The notes beneath the pieces were generated by a model. That model did no database searches. It saw only the letters and a list, made by a program, of their open reading frames with translations, and was not told where the DNA came from. The translations under genes were made by a program, and so were the position numbers. A DNA stretch of 64,000 nt, taken from Saccopteryx bilineata. Lineage: Eukaryota > Chordata > Mammalia > Chiroptera > Emballonuridae. Numbering within the stretch: position 1 is the first letter of the stretch; every line of letters starts with the position of its first letter. Positions 22,526 to 33,330 of the stretch are shown piece after piece. The DNA is taken from contig NC_089491.1 of NCBI RefSeq assembly GCF_036850765.1, forward strand, positions 127,424,766 through 127,488,765. Direction: 5' to 3'.

Positions 22526-22810
22526 ACGTCACGGAAATGGAGCCGTGAGCAGCGTGTCCGACAGATCTCCCCAAAATCACAACAAATTTATCAACTAGAA
22601 ACAGAAAAATTTATCCTCGGAGCATTCCGGAGTTCCACACAAACTGAAAGTGAAAGGACTGAAGATGACGTCACAGTGATGGCGCGGTAGGAAGCGATAC
22701 CGAAAATCTCCCCATAAACTCAACAAGTTCTTCAACCAGAAACAGAAAAACCTATCCTTGGAGTCTTCAGATGCTTCACAACACACCCGAAGTTAGGATA
22801 GAGTGAAAGA
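22526..22810 (+). repeat. Two 142-bp tandem units at the start of the L1 5' UTR
   Basis: Both units begin ACGTCAC (22526 and 22668). They share ATCTCCCCA, AACCAGAAACAGAAAAA-like and TTATCCT/CTATCCT segments. The unit boundary carries the CRE-type site. Confidence 0.85.
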
Positions 22811-23059
22811 TTGGCTAAATATATGGTCAAACTCTGGGGGAAATAAGGAGTAAGAAATGCTCCACCTTCCTCTCTAATCCAAACAGGATGGCTTTCACTG
22901 AGAACTGAGAATATAGAAACTAAGGCGGGCATAGGGAGTGAATACATCCAGGCTGTGGTACAAACAGCCAAACCAGGCTGTGGCACGGAGATCCAAGCCG
23001 TGGAAAAACCTGGGCAATTCAAGCTAACATGCGCGCCAAACCCAGACAAAGAAAGACAA

Positions 23060-23930
23060 GTGGGGCAGCCATTTTCCGCATCTCCTGGTTGGCGTGGTTA
23101 GTGGGCAAGAGATTTCTACAAACACTTCAAGGGTGGGCGCCGCCCATGCTAACCCACAGAGAAGCAGTCAGAGGCCTCTGTGTGGGCAAAAAGCAGCATC
23201 TCCTAGGAGCCCCAGCGCCCTGAGGGGACCGGGCACGGGGAGGGAGCTGGAGCCAACTCCAACGGCGGAACTTTTCTGTGCGGGAGGAGGGCTTTCGCGG
23301 AGTGAGAGGTGTCCCGCCTGAGCCTCATAATATGGTCAGTGCGCACGCACGCAGAGTGGGCAGGAGATTCCTCCGAACTCCTCAGGGGTGGGCGCCCGTG
23401 TTTTCCCTCAGAGGAGCAGAGTCAGAGGCCTGTGAGCGGGCCAGGAGCGGAAGCCCCAGCGCCCTGGGAAAGCCGCACAGGGACAGAGCGAAAGCCAATT
23501 CCAACCCAGTAACTTTTCCGTGTGGGCAGAGGGCTTTCTCAGAGTGAGAGGCGTCCCACCTGAGCCTCATAATCTGGTCAGTGCGCACGCAGGAAGAGTG
23601 GACAGGAGATTCCTCCGAACTCCTCAGAGGTGGGCGCCCGTGTTTTTCCCACAGAGGAGCAGGTCTGTGAGCGGGCCAGGAGCGGAATCTCAGGCAGCCC
23701 TAGCCCCTTGGGAAAGCCTCACGAGGATAGAGCGAAAGCCAATTCCAAAGCTCGATCTTTTCCGTGTGGGTAGGGCTTTCTCTTGAAGTGTGACCTGTCT
23801 GGTCTGACATCCTGGTGGGTGCGCACAGAGAGTGGGCAAGAGATTACTCCGAACGCCTCAGGAGTGGGCACTCGAGTTATCCCACAGAGGGGCAGAGCCA
23901 GAGGTCTTGAGTGAGAGGAAGCCACGCCTT
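23060..23930 (+). repeat. Roughly 242-bp tandem units in the L1 5' UTR
   Basis: Units are anchored at 23269, 23511 and about 23754 (AACTTTTCYGTGYGGG), with a more diverged unit before (about 23060-23268). The last unit is cut short at about 23930. Each contains GTGCGCAC, GCAGGAGATTCCTCCGAACT-like and GGTGGGCGCC segments. The units resemble, in architecture only, the monomers of rodent L1 promoters. Confidence 0.87.
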
Positions 23931-24339
23931 ATTATGCTGGCAGCTCTGACTGACTGAGCCTTACTCAGAGCCCTGTGCTGAGTGGGAATAGAGTGGGGAG
24001 TTGCCAGCTCTTTGAGACTCTTACTATCCAGGCAGAGGCAGCAGCAACCCCATAGCTGGATTATCAGGCTTCTAATTGTGGAAGGAAAGACTAGGAGAGA
24101 GGCTCCAGGAACACTCTCACAGTGAGAGATCCTCTCACTGTTGGAGCCTATAAACACTAATGAACCTCGACTGCCAACGAGACTGAAGCCCAATACATGA
24201 CATTGCCATAGAGAATTATCAACTGCAAACCTCTTCTAGAGCGTGCCACAAGGGCAGAACCTGGGGTACAAAGTCACCGACCAGAAAGACAGAAAAGAAA
24301 AAGCAAGACGACAACCTCTCAAAATCAAGAATAATCTGC

Positions 24340-25330
24340 AGATTTTATAACATATCCCATTTTATTATATTTGTTCGTCTGTGTCTCTTTTCTTCATTCT
24401 TGATTTTTTTTTCTACTCCAATTTGGTCATTTAATTCTCTCTCAGTCTTACTCTCGCCTCTCTTTGAACTACACTACCCATAAGTGTTACATCTCCCATT
24501 ATCTTTTCTTTCCTCCTCCTTTCTCTCTATGAGGGTTGCAATCCAAAACCCCTAACTCTCTCTTTCTCTCTCCTCCTTTTTCTTTTTTCTTCTTTAAGTG
24601 GTTCCATCTTTTCTCTCTCTCTCTCTTTTCTCCCTCTATATTAGTCTCTTCCTCTCTCCTTTACGTCTTCTCTCATTCAAACTTCAATAACGAATAAATT
24701 ATCTTATCTGGGACTCAAACTTAAGTTTGTAGCATTTTGGAGGGTTTTTACTTCACCTTTTTAACACATTAGCAGTGCTCCCATCCCTGGCTCTCCATTT
24801 TATCTAGTTCTTGTTCCACTAAATACAATAGTAATTTTTTAATTTTCCACCCCTTTTTCCTGTTTCCGTCTTATTCCTCTCATCATAACTCTGAGTCAGC
24901 TAACATCTAAAAGCAAATCATTTTATTCTTGATCCAAATTTTTTCCTAATTTGCTTTTTGTGGGTCTATACTGCTCCCCCCTTTTTTATATATAAATATT
25001 TTTTTCTTTTCTTTTTTTTTCTTTTTTTTTCTTTTTCCTTTACCCCTATATTACTTCTCCCCAATTCAGGCCCTCCACTACAGGTATTGTTTGTTCTATT
25101 TAGTACAATATAATTCACAGTTCATCACAAGATTTTCTCAAAAAAGAGGGGAGAGGAGAGGAGAGGAAGAAAAGAGGGGAAGGAATTATTCCCTTTTTTT
25201 TCTCAAATTTTTATCTAATTTTATTTTACTTTATTTAATGATTAATTTTTTAAAAAAACGCGCATTTTTTTATTTTCATTTTTATTTTTTTATCCTTTTA
25301 TTCCTTATAAAATCTCATTAATACTATCAA
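24340..25330 (+). other. Pyrimidine-rich stretch of the L1 leader
   Basis: About 1 kb that is strongly T/C biased on the sense strand (many TCTCTCTTTTC-like runs), interrupted by a purine patch at about 25141-25190 (GGGGAGAGGAGAGGAGAGGA). It lies between the repeat units and ORF1. Confidence 0.75.
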
Positions 25331-25421
25331 GAAAACCACCCTCAGATGCCATTAAAGAAGAGAAAATCGAATATCATGGATACAAAAGAAAGAGAGGTAA
25401 CACAGAGATGAGGAAAAATCT

Positions 25422-26345
25422 ATGGAGAAAAAATTTAAGATATTGGAAACCTTGGAGTTAAACAGCAGAGAATTTAAAATAGAATTTCTAAAAATACTCA
25501 GAGATATACAAGAAAACACAGAAAGGCAATTTAGGGAGCTCAGAAAACAACTCGATGAACACAAAGAGTATATCTCCAAGGAAATTGAAACTATAAAAAC
25601 AAATCAAAAAGAGATGAAAAACTCAATTCATGAGCTGAAAAATGAGGTAACAAGCTTAGCTAATAGAACAGGCCAGATAGAAGAGAGGATCAGCGAAATA
25701 GAAGACAAGCAACTTGAGGCTCAACAAAGAGAAGAAGATAGAGATTCAAAAATTAAAAAAAATAAAATAGCCCTACAGGAATTATCTGACTCCATCAAAA
25801 AGAATAACATAAGAATAATAGGTATATCAGAGGGAGAAGAGAGAGAAAATGGAATGGAGAACATACTCAAACAAATAATAGATGAGAACTTCCCAAGCCT
25901 CTGGAAAAAACTAAAACCTCAAATTCTAGAAGCAAACAGAACTCCAAGTTTTCTTAACCCCAACAAACCTACTTCAAGGCACATCATAATAAAATTGGCA
26001 CAAACCAACTGCAAAGAAAAAATTCTCAAGGCAGTCAGGGAAAAGAAGAATACAACATATAAAGGAAGGCCCATTAGATTATCATCAGATTTCTCAGCAG
26101 AAACTCTACAAGCTAGAAGAGAGTGGACCCCAATATTTAAAGTCCTGCAAGAGAGGAACTTTCAGGCATGGATACTATACCCATCAAAGCTAACCTTCAA
26201 ATATGAAGGAGAAATAAAAACATTCACAGATACAGAAAAGATGAGAGAATTTATCACCAGAAAACCCCCACTCCAGGAAATACTAAAGGGGTTCTCCAAT
26301 CAGATACAAAGAATAAAACAACAACAACAACAAAGCCACCAGTAA
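25422..26345 (+). CDS. L1 ORF1p (RNA-binding trimeric chaperone), open 307 codons
   Basis: ORF1p coats L1 RNA in cytoplasmic particles and acts as a nucleic-acid chaperone. The N-terminal half (about residues 1-140) is a charged heptad-rich coiled coil (EFKIEFLKILRDIQENTERQ, then EEDRDSKIKKNKIALQEL). An RRM-like domain follows at about 145-240 (NNIRIIGISEGEER ... SRHIIIKLAQ). The C-terminal domain at about 240-300 has RPIRLSSDFSAETLQARREW and FTDTEKMREFI. The frame from MEKK is open to the stop. An upstream ATG at 25345 (MPLKKRKSN...) runs 22 codons to a stop in another frame. Together these would give about 333 residues, near the usual length of about 340. So the ancestral start was probably 25345, with a small deletion near 25390-25400. 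I annotate only the uninterrupted part. Confidence 0.85.
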   Translation: MEKKFKILETLELNSREFKIEFLKILRDIQENTERQFRELRKQLDEHKEYISKEIETIKTNQKEMKNSIHELKNEVTSLANRTGQIEERISEIEDKQLEAQQREEDRDSKIKKNKIALQELSDSIKKNNIRIIGISEGEERENGMENILKQIIDENFPSLWKKLKPQILEANRTPSFLNPNKPTSRHIIIKLAQTNCKEKILKAVREKKNTTYKGRPIRLSSDFSAETLQARREWTPIFKVLQERNFQAWILYPSKLTFKYEGEIKTFTDTEKMREFITRKPPLQEILKGFSNQIQRIKQQQQQSHQ

Positions 26346-26668
26346 AAGCTCCAAGAAGAACATAACAAAACCAACTTTAAACTGTGACAACAATAAGAAA
26401 GGGGGGGAGAGGATGAAGATTAACAGTAGCAAAGGGTGATGGAGGGCAAAAGTACTCACAAAATAGTGCACTACAATGAACAGGGTAGGAACCCTTTTCA
26501 TTACTTAATGGTAACCACCATTGAAAAAACCACCACAGAAGCACATGATTTAAAAAAGATAGCAACAGAGGAAAGATGTATGGAACACAACCAAATAAAA
26601 ACAAAAGATAGAAAAACAAAAGAGAAGAATCAAACAAGGCACAAAACTAACAGAAAGCAATCTATAAA
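26346..26668 (+). other. L1 inter-ORF spacer
   Basis: 323 bp between the ORF1 stop and the ORF2 start, A-rich with a G-run at 26401-26407. The outer L1 of the first nest has the same spacer, and there it was hit by both a SINE and another L1. Confidence 0.85.
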
Positions 26669-29600
26669 ATGGCAATGAGGAACTCACAAGTGTCAATAAT
26701 TACACTAAATGTAAACGGATTAAATTCACCAATAAAAAGGCACAGAGTAGCCGAATGGATCAAAAAAGAAAATCCAATTGTATGCTGCCTACAAGAAACT
26801 CATCTAAGTAACAAGGATAAAAACAAATTCAAAATGAAAAGCTGGAAAACAATACTCCAAGCAAATAACATCCACAAAAAAGCAGGCGTAGCAATACTCA
26901 TATCTGATGATGCTGACTACAAGACAGCAAAAGTACTCAGAGACAAAAATGGCCATTTCATAATGGCTAAGGGGACACTGAATCAAGAAGACATAACAAT
27001 TCTTAATATATATGCACCAAACCAAGGAGCACCAAAATATATAAGACAGCTACTTATTGACCGTAAAACAAAAACTGACAAAAATACAATCATACTTGGA
27101 GACCTCAATACACCGCTGATGGCTCTAGATCGGTCATCCAAACAGAGAATCAACAAAGACATAGTGGCCTTAAACAAAACACTAGAGCACCTGGATATGA
27201 TAGACATCTACAGGACATTTCATCCCAAAGTGACTGAGTATACATTTTTCTCCAGTGTACATGGATCATTCTCAAGAATTGACCATATGCTGGGCCACAA
27301 AAACAACATCAGCAAATTCAGAAAAATTGAAGTTGTACCAAGCATATTTTCTGATCATAAAGCCTTGAAACTAGAATTCAACAGCAAAAAAGAGGGAAAA
27401 AATCCCACAAATATGTGGAAACTAAACAACATACTTTTAAAGAATGAATGGGTCAAAGAAGAAATAAGCGCAGAGATCAAAAGATATATACAGACAAATG
27501 AAAATGATAATACGACATATCAGAATCTATGGGATGCAGCAAAAGCAGTGATAAGAGGGAAGTTCATATCACTTCAGGCATATATGAACAAACAAGAGAG
27601 AGCCCAAGTGAACCACTTAACTTCACACCTTAAGGAACTAGAAAATGAAGAACAAAGACAACCCAAAACCAGCCTGAAGAAAGGAGATAATAAAAAGCAG
27701 AGCAGAAATAAATGAAATAGAGAACAGAAAAACTATAGAAAAAATTAATAGAACAAGGAGCTGGTTCTTTGAAAAAATCAACAAAATTAACAAACCCTTG
27801 GCAAGACTTACCAAGGAAAAAAGAGAAAGAACTCATATAAACAAAATCCAAAATGAAAGAGGAGAAATCACCACGGACATCGTAGATATACAAAGAATTA
27901 TTGTAGAATACTATGAAAAACTTTATGCCACTAAATTCAACAACCTAGAAGAAATGGATAAATTCCTAGAACAATACAACCTTCCTAGACTGAGTCAAGA
28001 AGAAGTAGAAAGCCTAAACAGACCTATTAGTAGAGAAGAAATAGAAAAAACCATTAAAAACCTCCCCAAAAATAAAAGTCCAGGCCCAGATGGCTATACC
28101 AGCGAATTTTATCAAACCTTCAAAGAAGACTTGGTTCCTATTCTACAGAAAGTCTTCCAAAAAATTGAAGAAGAAGCAATACTTCCAAACACATTTTATG
28201 AGGCCAACATAACCCTCATACCAAAACCAGGCAAGGATGGCACAAAAAAAGAAAACTACAGACCAATATCTCTAATGAATACAGATGCTAAAATACTAAA
28301 CAAAATACTGGCAAACCGAATACAACAACATATTAAAAAAATAATACATCATGATCAAGTGGGATTCATCCCAGAATCTCAAGGATGGTTCAACATACAC
28401 AAAACGGTTAACGTAATACACCATATCAACAAAACAAAGAACAAAAACCACATGATCTTATCAATAGATGCAGAAAAGGCTTTTGATAAAATACAACACA
28501 AATTTTATGTTTAAGACTCTCAACAAAATGGGTATAGAAGGAAAATATCTCAACATGATAAAGGCCATATATGATAAACCATCAGCCAACATCCTATTAA
28601 ACGGCATAAAACTGAGGACTTTCCCCCTTAAATCAGGAACAAGACAGGGTTGTCCACTCTCTCCACGCTTATTTAACGTGGTGCTAGAAATTCTGGCCAG
28701 AGCAATCAGACAAGACAAAGAAATAAAAGGCATCCATATCGGAAAAGAAGAAGTAAAGGTATCACTTTTTGCTGATGATATGATCCTATACATCGAAAAC
28801 CCGAAGGACTCCACAAAAAGATTATTAGAAACAATAAACCAATACAGTAAGGTCGCAGGATACAAAATTAACATACAAAAGTCCATAGCCTTTCTATATG
28901 CCAACAATGAAATATTAGAAAACAAACTCAAAAAAATAATCCCCTTCACGATTGCAACAAAAAAAATAAAATACCTAGGAATAAACATAACAAAGAATGT
29001 AAAGGACCTTTATAATGAAAATTACAAAGCATTGTTAAGGGAAATCGAAAAAGATACAATGAGATGGAAAAATATTCCTTGTTCTTGGATAGGAAGAATA
29101 AATATAATTAAAATGGCCATATTACCCAAAGCAATATACAAATTTAATGCAATTGCCATCAAAATTCCTATGAGATTTTTTAAAGAAATGGAACAAAAAA
29201 TCATCAGATTTATATGGAACTATAAAAAACCCCGAATAGCCAAAACAATCCTAAGGAAAAAGAATGAAGCTGGGGGCATTACAATACCTGACTTTAAACT
29301 ATATTATAGGGCCACGATAATCAAAACAGCATGGTATTGGCAGAAAAATAGACACTCAGACCAATGGAACACAATAGAAAGCCCAGAAATAAAACCACAT
29401 ATATATGGTCAAATAATCTTTGATAAAGGGGCCAACAACACACAATGGAGAAAAGAAAGCCTCTTCAACAAATGGTGTTGGGAAAACTGGAAAGCCACAT
29501 GCAAAAGAATGAAACTCGACTACAGCCTGTCCCCGTGTACTAAAATTAATTCAAAATGGATCAAAGACCTAAATATAAGACCTGAAACAATAAAGTACAT

Positions 29601-30496
29601 AGAAGAAGACATAGGTACTCAACTCATGGACCTGGGTTTTAAAGAACATTTTATGAACTTGACTCCAATGGCAAGAGAAGTGAAGGCAAAGATAAATGAA
29701 TGGGACTACATCAGAATAAAGTTTTTGCTCAGCAAGAGAAACTGATATCAAAATAAACAGACAGCCAACTAAATGGGAAATGATATTTTCAAACAACAGC
29801 TCAGATAAGGGCCTAATATCCAAAATTTACAAAGAACTCATAAAACTCAACAACAAACAAACAAACAATCCAATAAAAAAATGGGAAGAGGACATGAACA
29901 GACACTTCTCCCAGGAAGAGATACAAATGGCCAACAGATATATGAAAAGATGCTCAGCTTCATTAGTTATTAGAGAAATGCAAATCAAAACTACAATGAG
30001 ATACCACCTCACTCCTGTTAGATTAGCTATTATCAACAAGACGGGTAATAGCAAATGTTGGAGAGGCTGTGGAGAAAAAGGAACCCTCATTCACTGTTGG
30101 TGGGACTGTAAAGTAGTACAACCATCATGGAGGAAAGTATGGTGGTTCCTCAAGAAACTGCAAATAGAACTACCTTATGACCCAGCAATCCCTCTACTGG
30201 GTATATACCCCAACACCTCAGAAACATTGATACGTGAAGACACATGTAGCCCCATGTTCATTGCAGCACTGTTCACAGTGGCCAAGACATGGAAACAACC
30301 AAAAAGCCCTTCAATAGAAGACTGGATAAAGAAGATGTGGCACATATACACTATGGAATACTACTCAGCCATAAGAAATGATGACATCAGATCATTTACA
30401 GCAAAATGGTGGGATCTTGATAACATTATAAGGAGTGAAATAAGCAAATCAGAAAAAAACAAGAACTACATGATTCCATACATTGGTGGAACATAA
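26669..30496 (+). pseudogene. L1 ORF2 (endonuclease/reverse transcriptase), three frameshifts
   Basis: The total span fits a 1275-residue ORF2p. Open piece 1 (26669-27715) is the apurinic-type endonuclease, with [13 protein letters not shown] (catalytic Asn), CLQETHL (Glu), FSRIDHML and SDHKALKLE (Asp/His), plus part of the linker. The frame shifts at about 27685. Piece 2 (from about 27688, open within 27798-28514) holds the start of the reverse transcriptase ([28 protein letters not shown]). An extra A near 28500 shifts to piece 3 (28468-29745), with RQGCPLSP and catalytic FADD at 28768-28779. A third shift at about 29720-29745 leads to piece 4 (29780-30496), with the C-terminal cysteine motif CWRGC...HCWWDC. 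All key residues I looked for are present; only the frame is lost. Confidence 0.93.
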
Positions 30497-30769
30497 AAAT
30501 GAGACTAAGAGACATGGACAAGAGTGTGGTGGTTTCCAAGGGTGGGGGGGGAGGGAGGACATGGGAGGGAGGGAGGGAGAGAGTTAGGGGGAGGGGGAGG
30601 GGCACAGAGAACTAGATAGAGGGTGGCGGAGGACAATCTGACTTTGGGCGAGGGTTATGCAACATAATTTAATGACAAAATAACCTAGACATGTTTTCTT
30701 TGAATATATGTACCCTGATTTATTAATATGATCCCATTACCATTAATAAAAATTTATTTAAAAAAAAAA
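30497..30769 (+). other. L1 3' UTR with G-rich purine tract and poly(A) signal
   Basis: A strongly G-biased purine block at 30541-30602 with at least four runs of three or more G could form a G-quadruplex; such a tract is a known trait of L1 3' UTRs. AATAAA lies at 30745-30750, 12 bp before the A-rich tail. Confidence 0.85.
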
Positions 30770-30785
30770 GAAAGTCTAAGTTTAG

Positions 30786-31304
30786 TGTTTATATATAATA
30801 TATATTTATTTAAAATAATATATTGCCTATAATAAAAACTTTAAATCTATAAGGGAATATAATTCAAGCATACATAATTATTTGTTACAAACAGTCATAA
30901 AAAATTGTGGATATACAGGTTTATAAAGAACATTGAATAATACATGAATTTACAGAGTCTATGTATATTAAACTATTTGATTTTTGAATTATCAATGCTC
31001 TTCTTTATATATATATCTCATTAGAGTTGATTACAACTGATTCAAAGTGTTTTTCAAGACTGATTAATAGAATAAAATTAAATGTATTAATTTATAGGCC
31101 ATAACTTAATTCAGATTATTTTAAGTAGACTTGCTGCAATTTATATTATAAAAAATAAAAGATTATATTATTACTTATTTCCATTTCAATTTTTTAAGAG
31201 AATGACACTTTTCTTGCAATGTCTATTATCTATGTTCTTAGCCAGATAATCATTTTTTAATATAGAATTTTATTACTATTACTATTATTATTTTATTTTT
31301 TATT
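30786..31304. other. AT-rich unique DNA
   Basis: No feature seen except an ATT-iterated run at about 31270-31300, next to the end of the following L1. Confidence 0.5.
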
Positions 31305-33330
31305 AAGTTCATTGGTGTGACACTGGTTAACAAAACCATACAGGTTTCAAGTGTACAAGTCAAAAAAATATCATCTGCATACTATATTGTACATCCATCA
31401 CCAAAAGTAAAATCTCTTTCCATCCCCATTTATCCCCCTTTGCCTTCTTCTACCTTCCCTCGTCCCCTTTTCCCTCTGGCTATCACCATTCTATTGTCTG
31501 TTTCTATGTGTGTGATATATATATATATATTTTTTTTTTCTGTATCCCTTTACCTTTTTTCACCTGCACCCCCAATCCCTCACATCTCTGAAAGCTGTCA
31601 GTCTGTTCTATGTCTCTAAATTGCATTTTGAGTGTTAAATTATTGCATTCATTAGATTCTAGATATAAGTGAGATTATATGGTATTTGTCTTTCTCTGAC
31701 TCTTATTTCATTTAGCATAATATTCTCTAGAGCCATCCATGCTGTCACAAAAGATAAGATTTTCTTCTTTTTTACAGCTGAGTAGTATTTCATTGTGTAA
31801 ATCTACCACAGTTTCTTTGTTTTTTAATCTACTCATCTACTAATGGACACTTGAGCTCCTCCCAAATCTGGGCTATTGTAAATAACACTGCAATAAAGAT
31901 ATGGGTGCACATATCCTTTCAAATTAGTGTTTTGAGTTTCTGAAGATATATTCACAAGGTGGAATCACTGGATCAATAGATAGTTACATTTTTATTTTTT
32001 TGAGGTAACTCTCTATTGTTCTTCACTGTGGCTGTATAAGTCTGCATTTACACCAATAGTGCACAGGGGTAGCCTGTTCGCCACATTCTCATCAACACTT
32101 GTTTGTTGTTTTATTGATGAAAGCCATTCTGACAGATATGAAGTGATATCTCATTGTTTTTACAATTTGTACTCTTTTAATGATTAGTGATGCTGTGCAT
32201 CTTTTTTCACATCTATTGGCCATCTGTGTGTCCTCTTTAAAGAAGTATCTGTTCAGGTCTTTTCTCCATTTGTTAATTGGGTTGTTTGTGTCTCTTCGGT
32301 GTTGAGTTTTATAAGTTGTTTATAAATTTTGAATAAAAAGTTCTTATAAACTGGATCGGTGAATATGTCCTCCCATTCAATGGGTTGTTTTTCATTTTGT
32401 TGATAGTTTTCTTTGCTGTGCAAAAAATTTTTAACTTGATATAGTTCTATTTGGGTTTTTTTTCTTTTGTTTTCCTTACCTGAGGTGATATATAAGAAAA
32501 AATATTGTTACAAGAAATGTCCAAGATTTTACTGCTTATGTTTTCTTCTGCATACTGCATCGTACATCCATCAGCCAAATTTAAGTGTTTAATCAACTCT
32601 CACATTTAAGTGTTTAATCCATTTTGAGTTTATTCTTGTGTATGGTATAAGAAGGTGGTCTGGTTTCATTTTTCACATATATCTGTCTAATTTTCCCAAC
32701 ACCATTTATTGAAGAGACTGGCTTTATCCCATTGTATGTTCTTGCCTCTTTTCTCAAATATTTATTGACCATAAAGATGTGAGTTAATTTCTGGGTTCTC
32801 TATTCTGTTCCATTGATCTGCATTTCTGTTCTATGCTAGTAACATAGTAGGGTATTTTAATTACTAGGGACTTGTAATATAGTTTGATATCAGATAGTAT
32901 GATACTTTTTGTTCTGTATTTATTTCCCAAAATTGCTGAGGTTATGTTGGGTCTTTTGTTGTTCTACAAAAATTTTTGTAATATTTGTTCTAGTTTTGTA
33001 AAATAAGCCATTGGTTTCTTGATAGGAATTGTGTTGAATCTGTAGATTGCTTTGGGTAGTATGGACATTTTAATGATGTTAATTCTTCCTGTCCATGGAC
33101 ACAATATATGCTCCCATTTATTTATATCTTCCCCAGTTTCTTCCTTTAGAATCCAATAATTTTCCAAGTACAAGTGTTTTACCTCCTTTGTTATATTTAT
33201 TCTTAGGTTTTTGTTGCAATAGTAAATAAAATTGTTTTCAATTTCTCTATTAGCTCATTAACATATAAATATGAATTTCTGTATATTAATTTTGTATTTA
33301 TGATATTGTATTTTTTAATACTATAAATGT
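31305..33330 (-). mobile_element. Old L1, 5'-truncated, reverse strand
   Basis: The plus strand begins with the complement of an L1 3' end (TTCATTGGTGTGACACTGGT). It runs back through the ORF2 C-terminal half to about 33330. On the reverse strand 33173-32964 an open piece reads [20 protein letters not shown], then [18 protein letters not shown], a conserved reverse-transcriptase-thumb-region segment. It is heavily broken elsewhere. It is a different, older family than the copy at 22526. A small odd insertion lies at about 32545-32603. Confidence 0.88.

Larger units (their letters stand above)
22526..25421 (+). promoter_or_regulatory. L1 5' UTR / internal promoter region
   Basis: A leader of about 2.9 kb, long for the family. 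It is CpG-richer than the surroundings to about 24000 and built of two repeat sets (22526-22810 and about 23060-23930). It then passes through a non-repeated stretch (23940-24340) into a T/C-rich part (24340-25330). TGACGTCA at 22666-22673 is a perfect CRE/ATF-type palindrome, and the related AGACGTCA lies at the very first base. L1 promoters are internal, so these would be carried with each new copy. Function is inferred. Confidence 0.75.
22526..30769 (+). mobile_element. Full-length LINE-1 (8.2 kb)
   Basis: It has a 5' UTR built partly of tandem repeats (22526-25421), ORF1 (25422-26345), a 323-bp spacer, ORF2 (26669-30496), a 3' UTR with G-rich block and an A-rich tail. The perfect 16-bp target duplication GAAAGTCTAAGTTTAG at 22510-22525 and 30770-30785 marks the exact ends. 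It is therefore a complete insertion by target-primed reverse transcription, and the youngest-looking L1 here. ORF2 carries three frameshifts and the start of ORF1 may carry one, so this copy should not move by itself. Confidence 0.97.

Noticed and set aside
22732..23049. Antisense open frame of 105 codons in the L1 5' UTR
   Set aside because: An antisense ORF0 is known from primate L1, but there is no evidence of homology here and the frame spans repeat units. Without conservation among copies it is not called.
23278..23786. Sense-strand open frames of 67-89 codons in the L1 5' UTR
   Set aside because: They repeat with the 242-bp tandem units in a GC-richer stretch and vary in frame between units. 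They are by-products of the repeats.
23060..23930. Regular repeats considered as a CRISPR or satellite array
   Set aside because: Units are directly adjacent without unique spacers and belong to an L1 leader in a mammalian genome.
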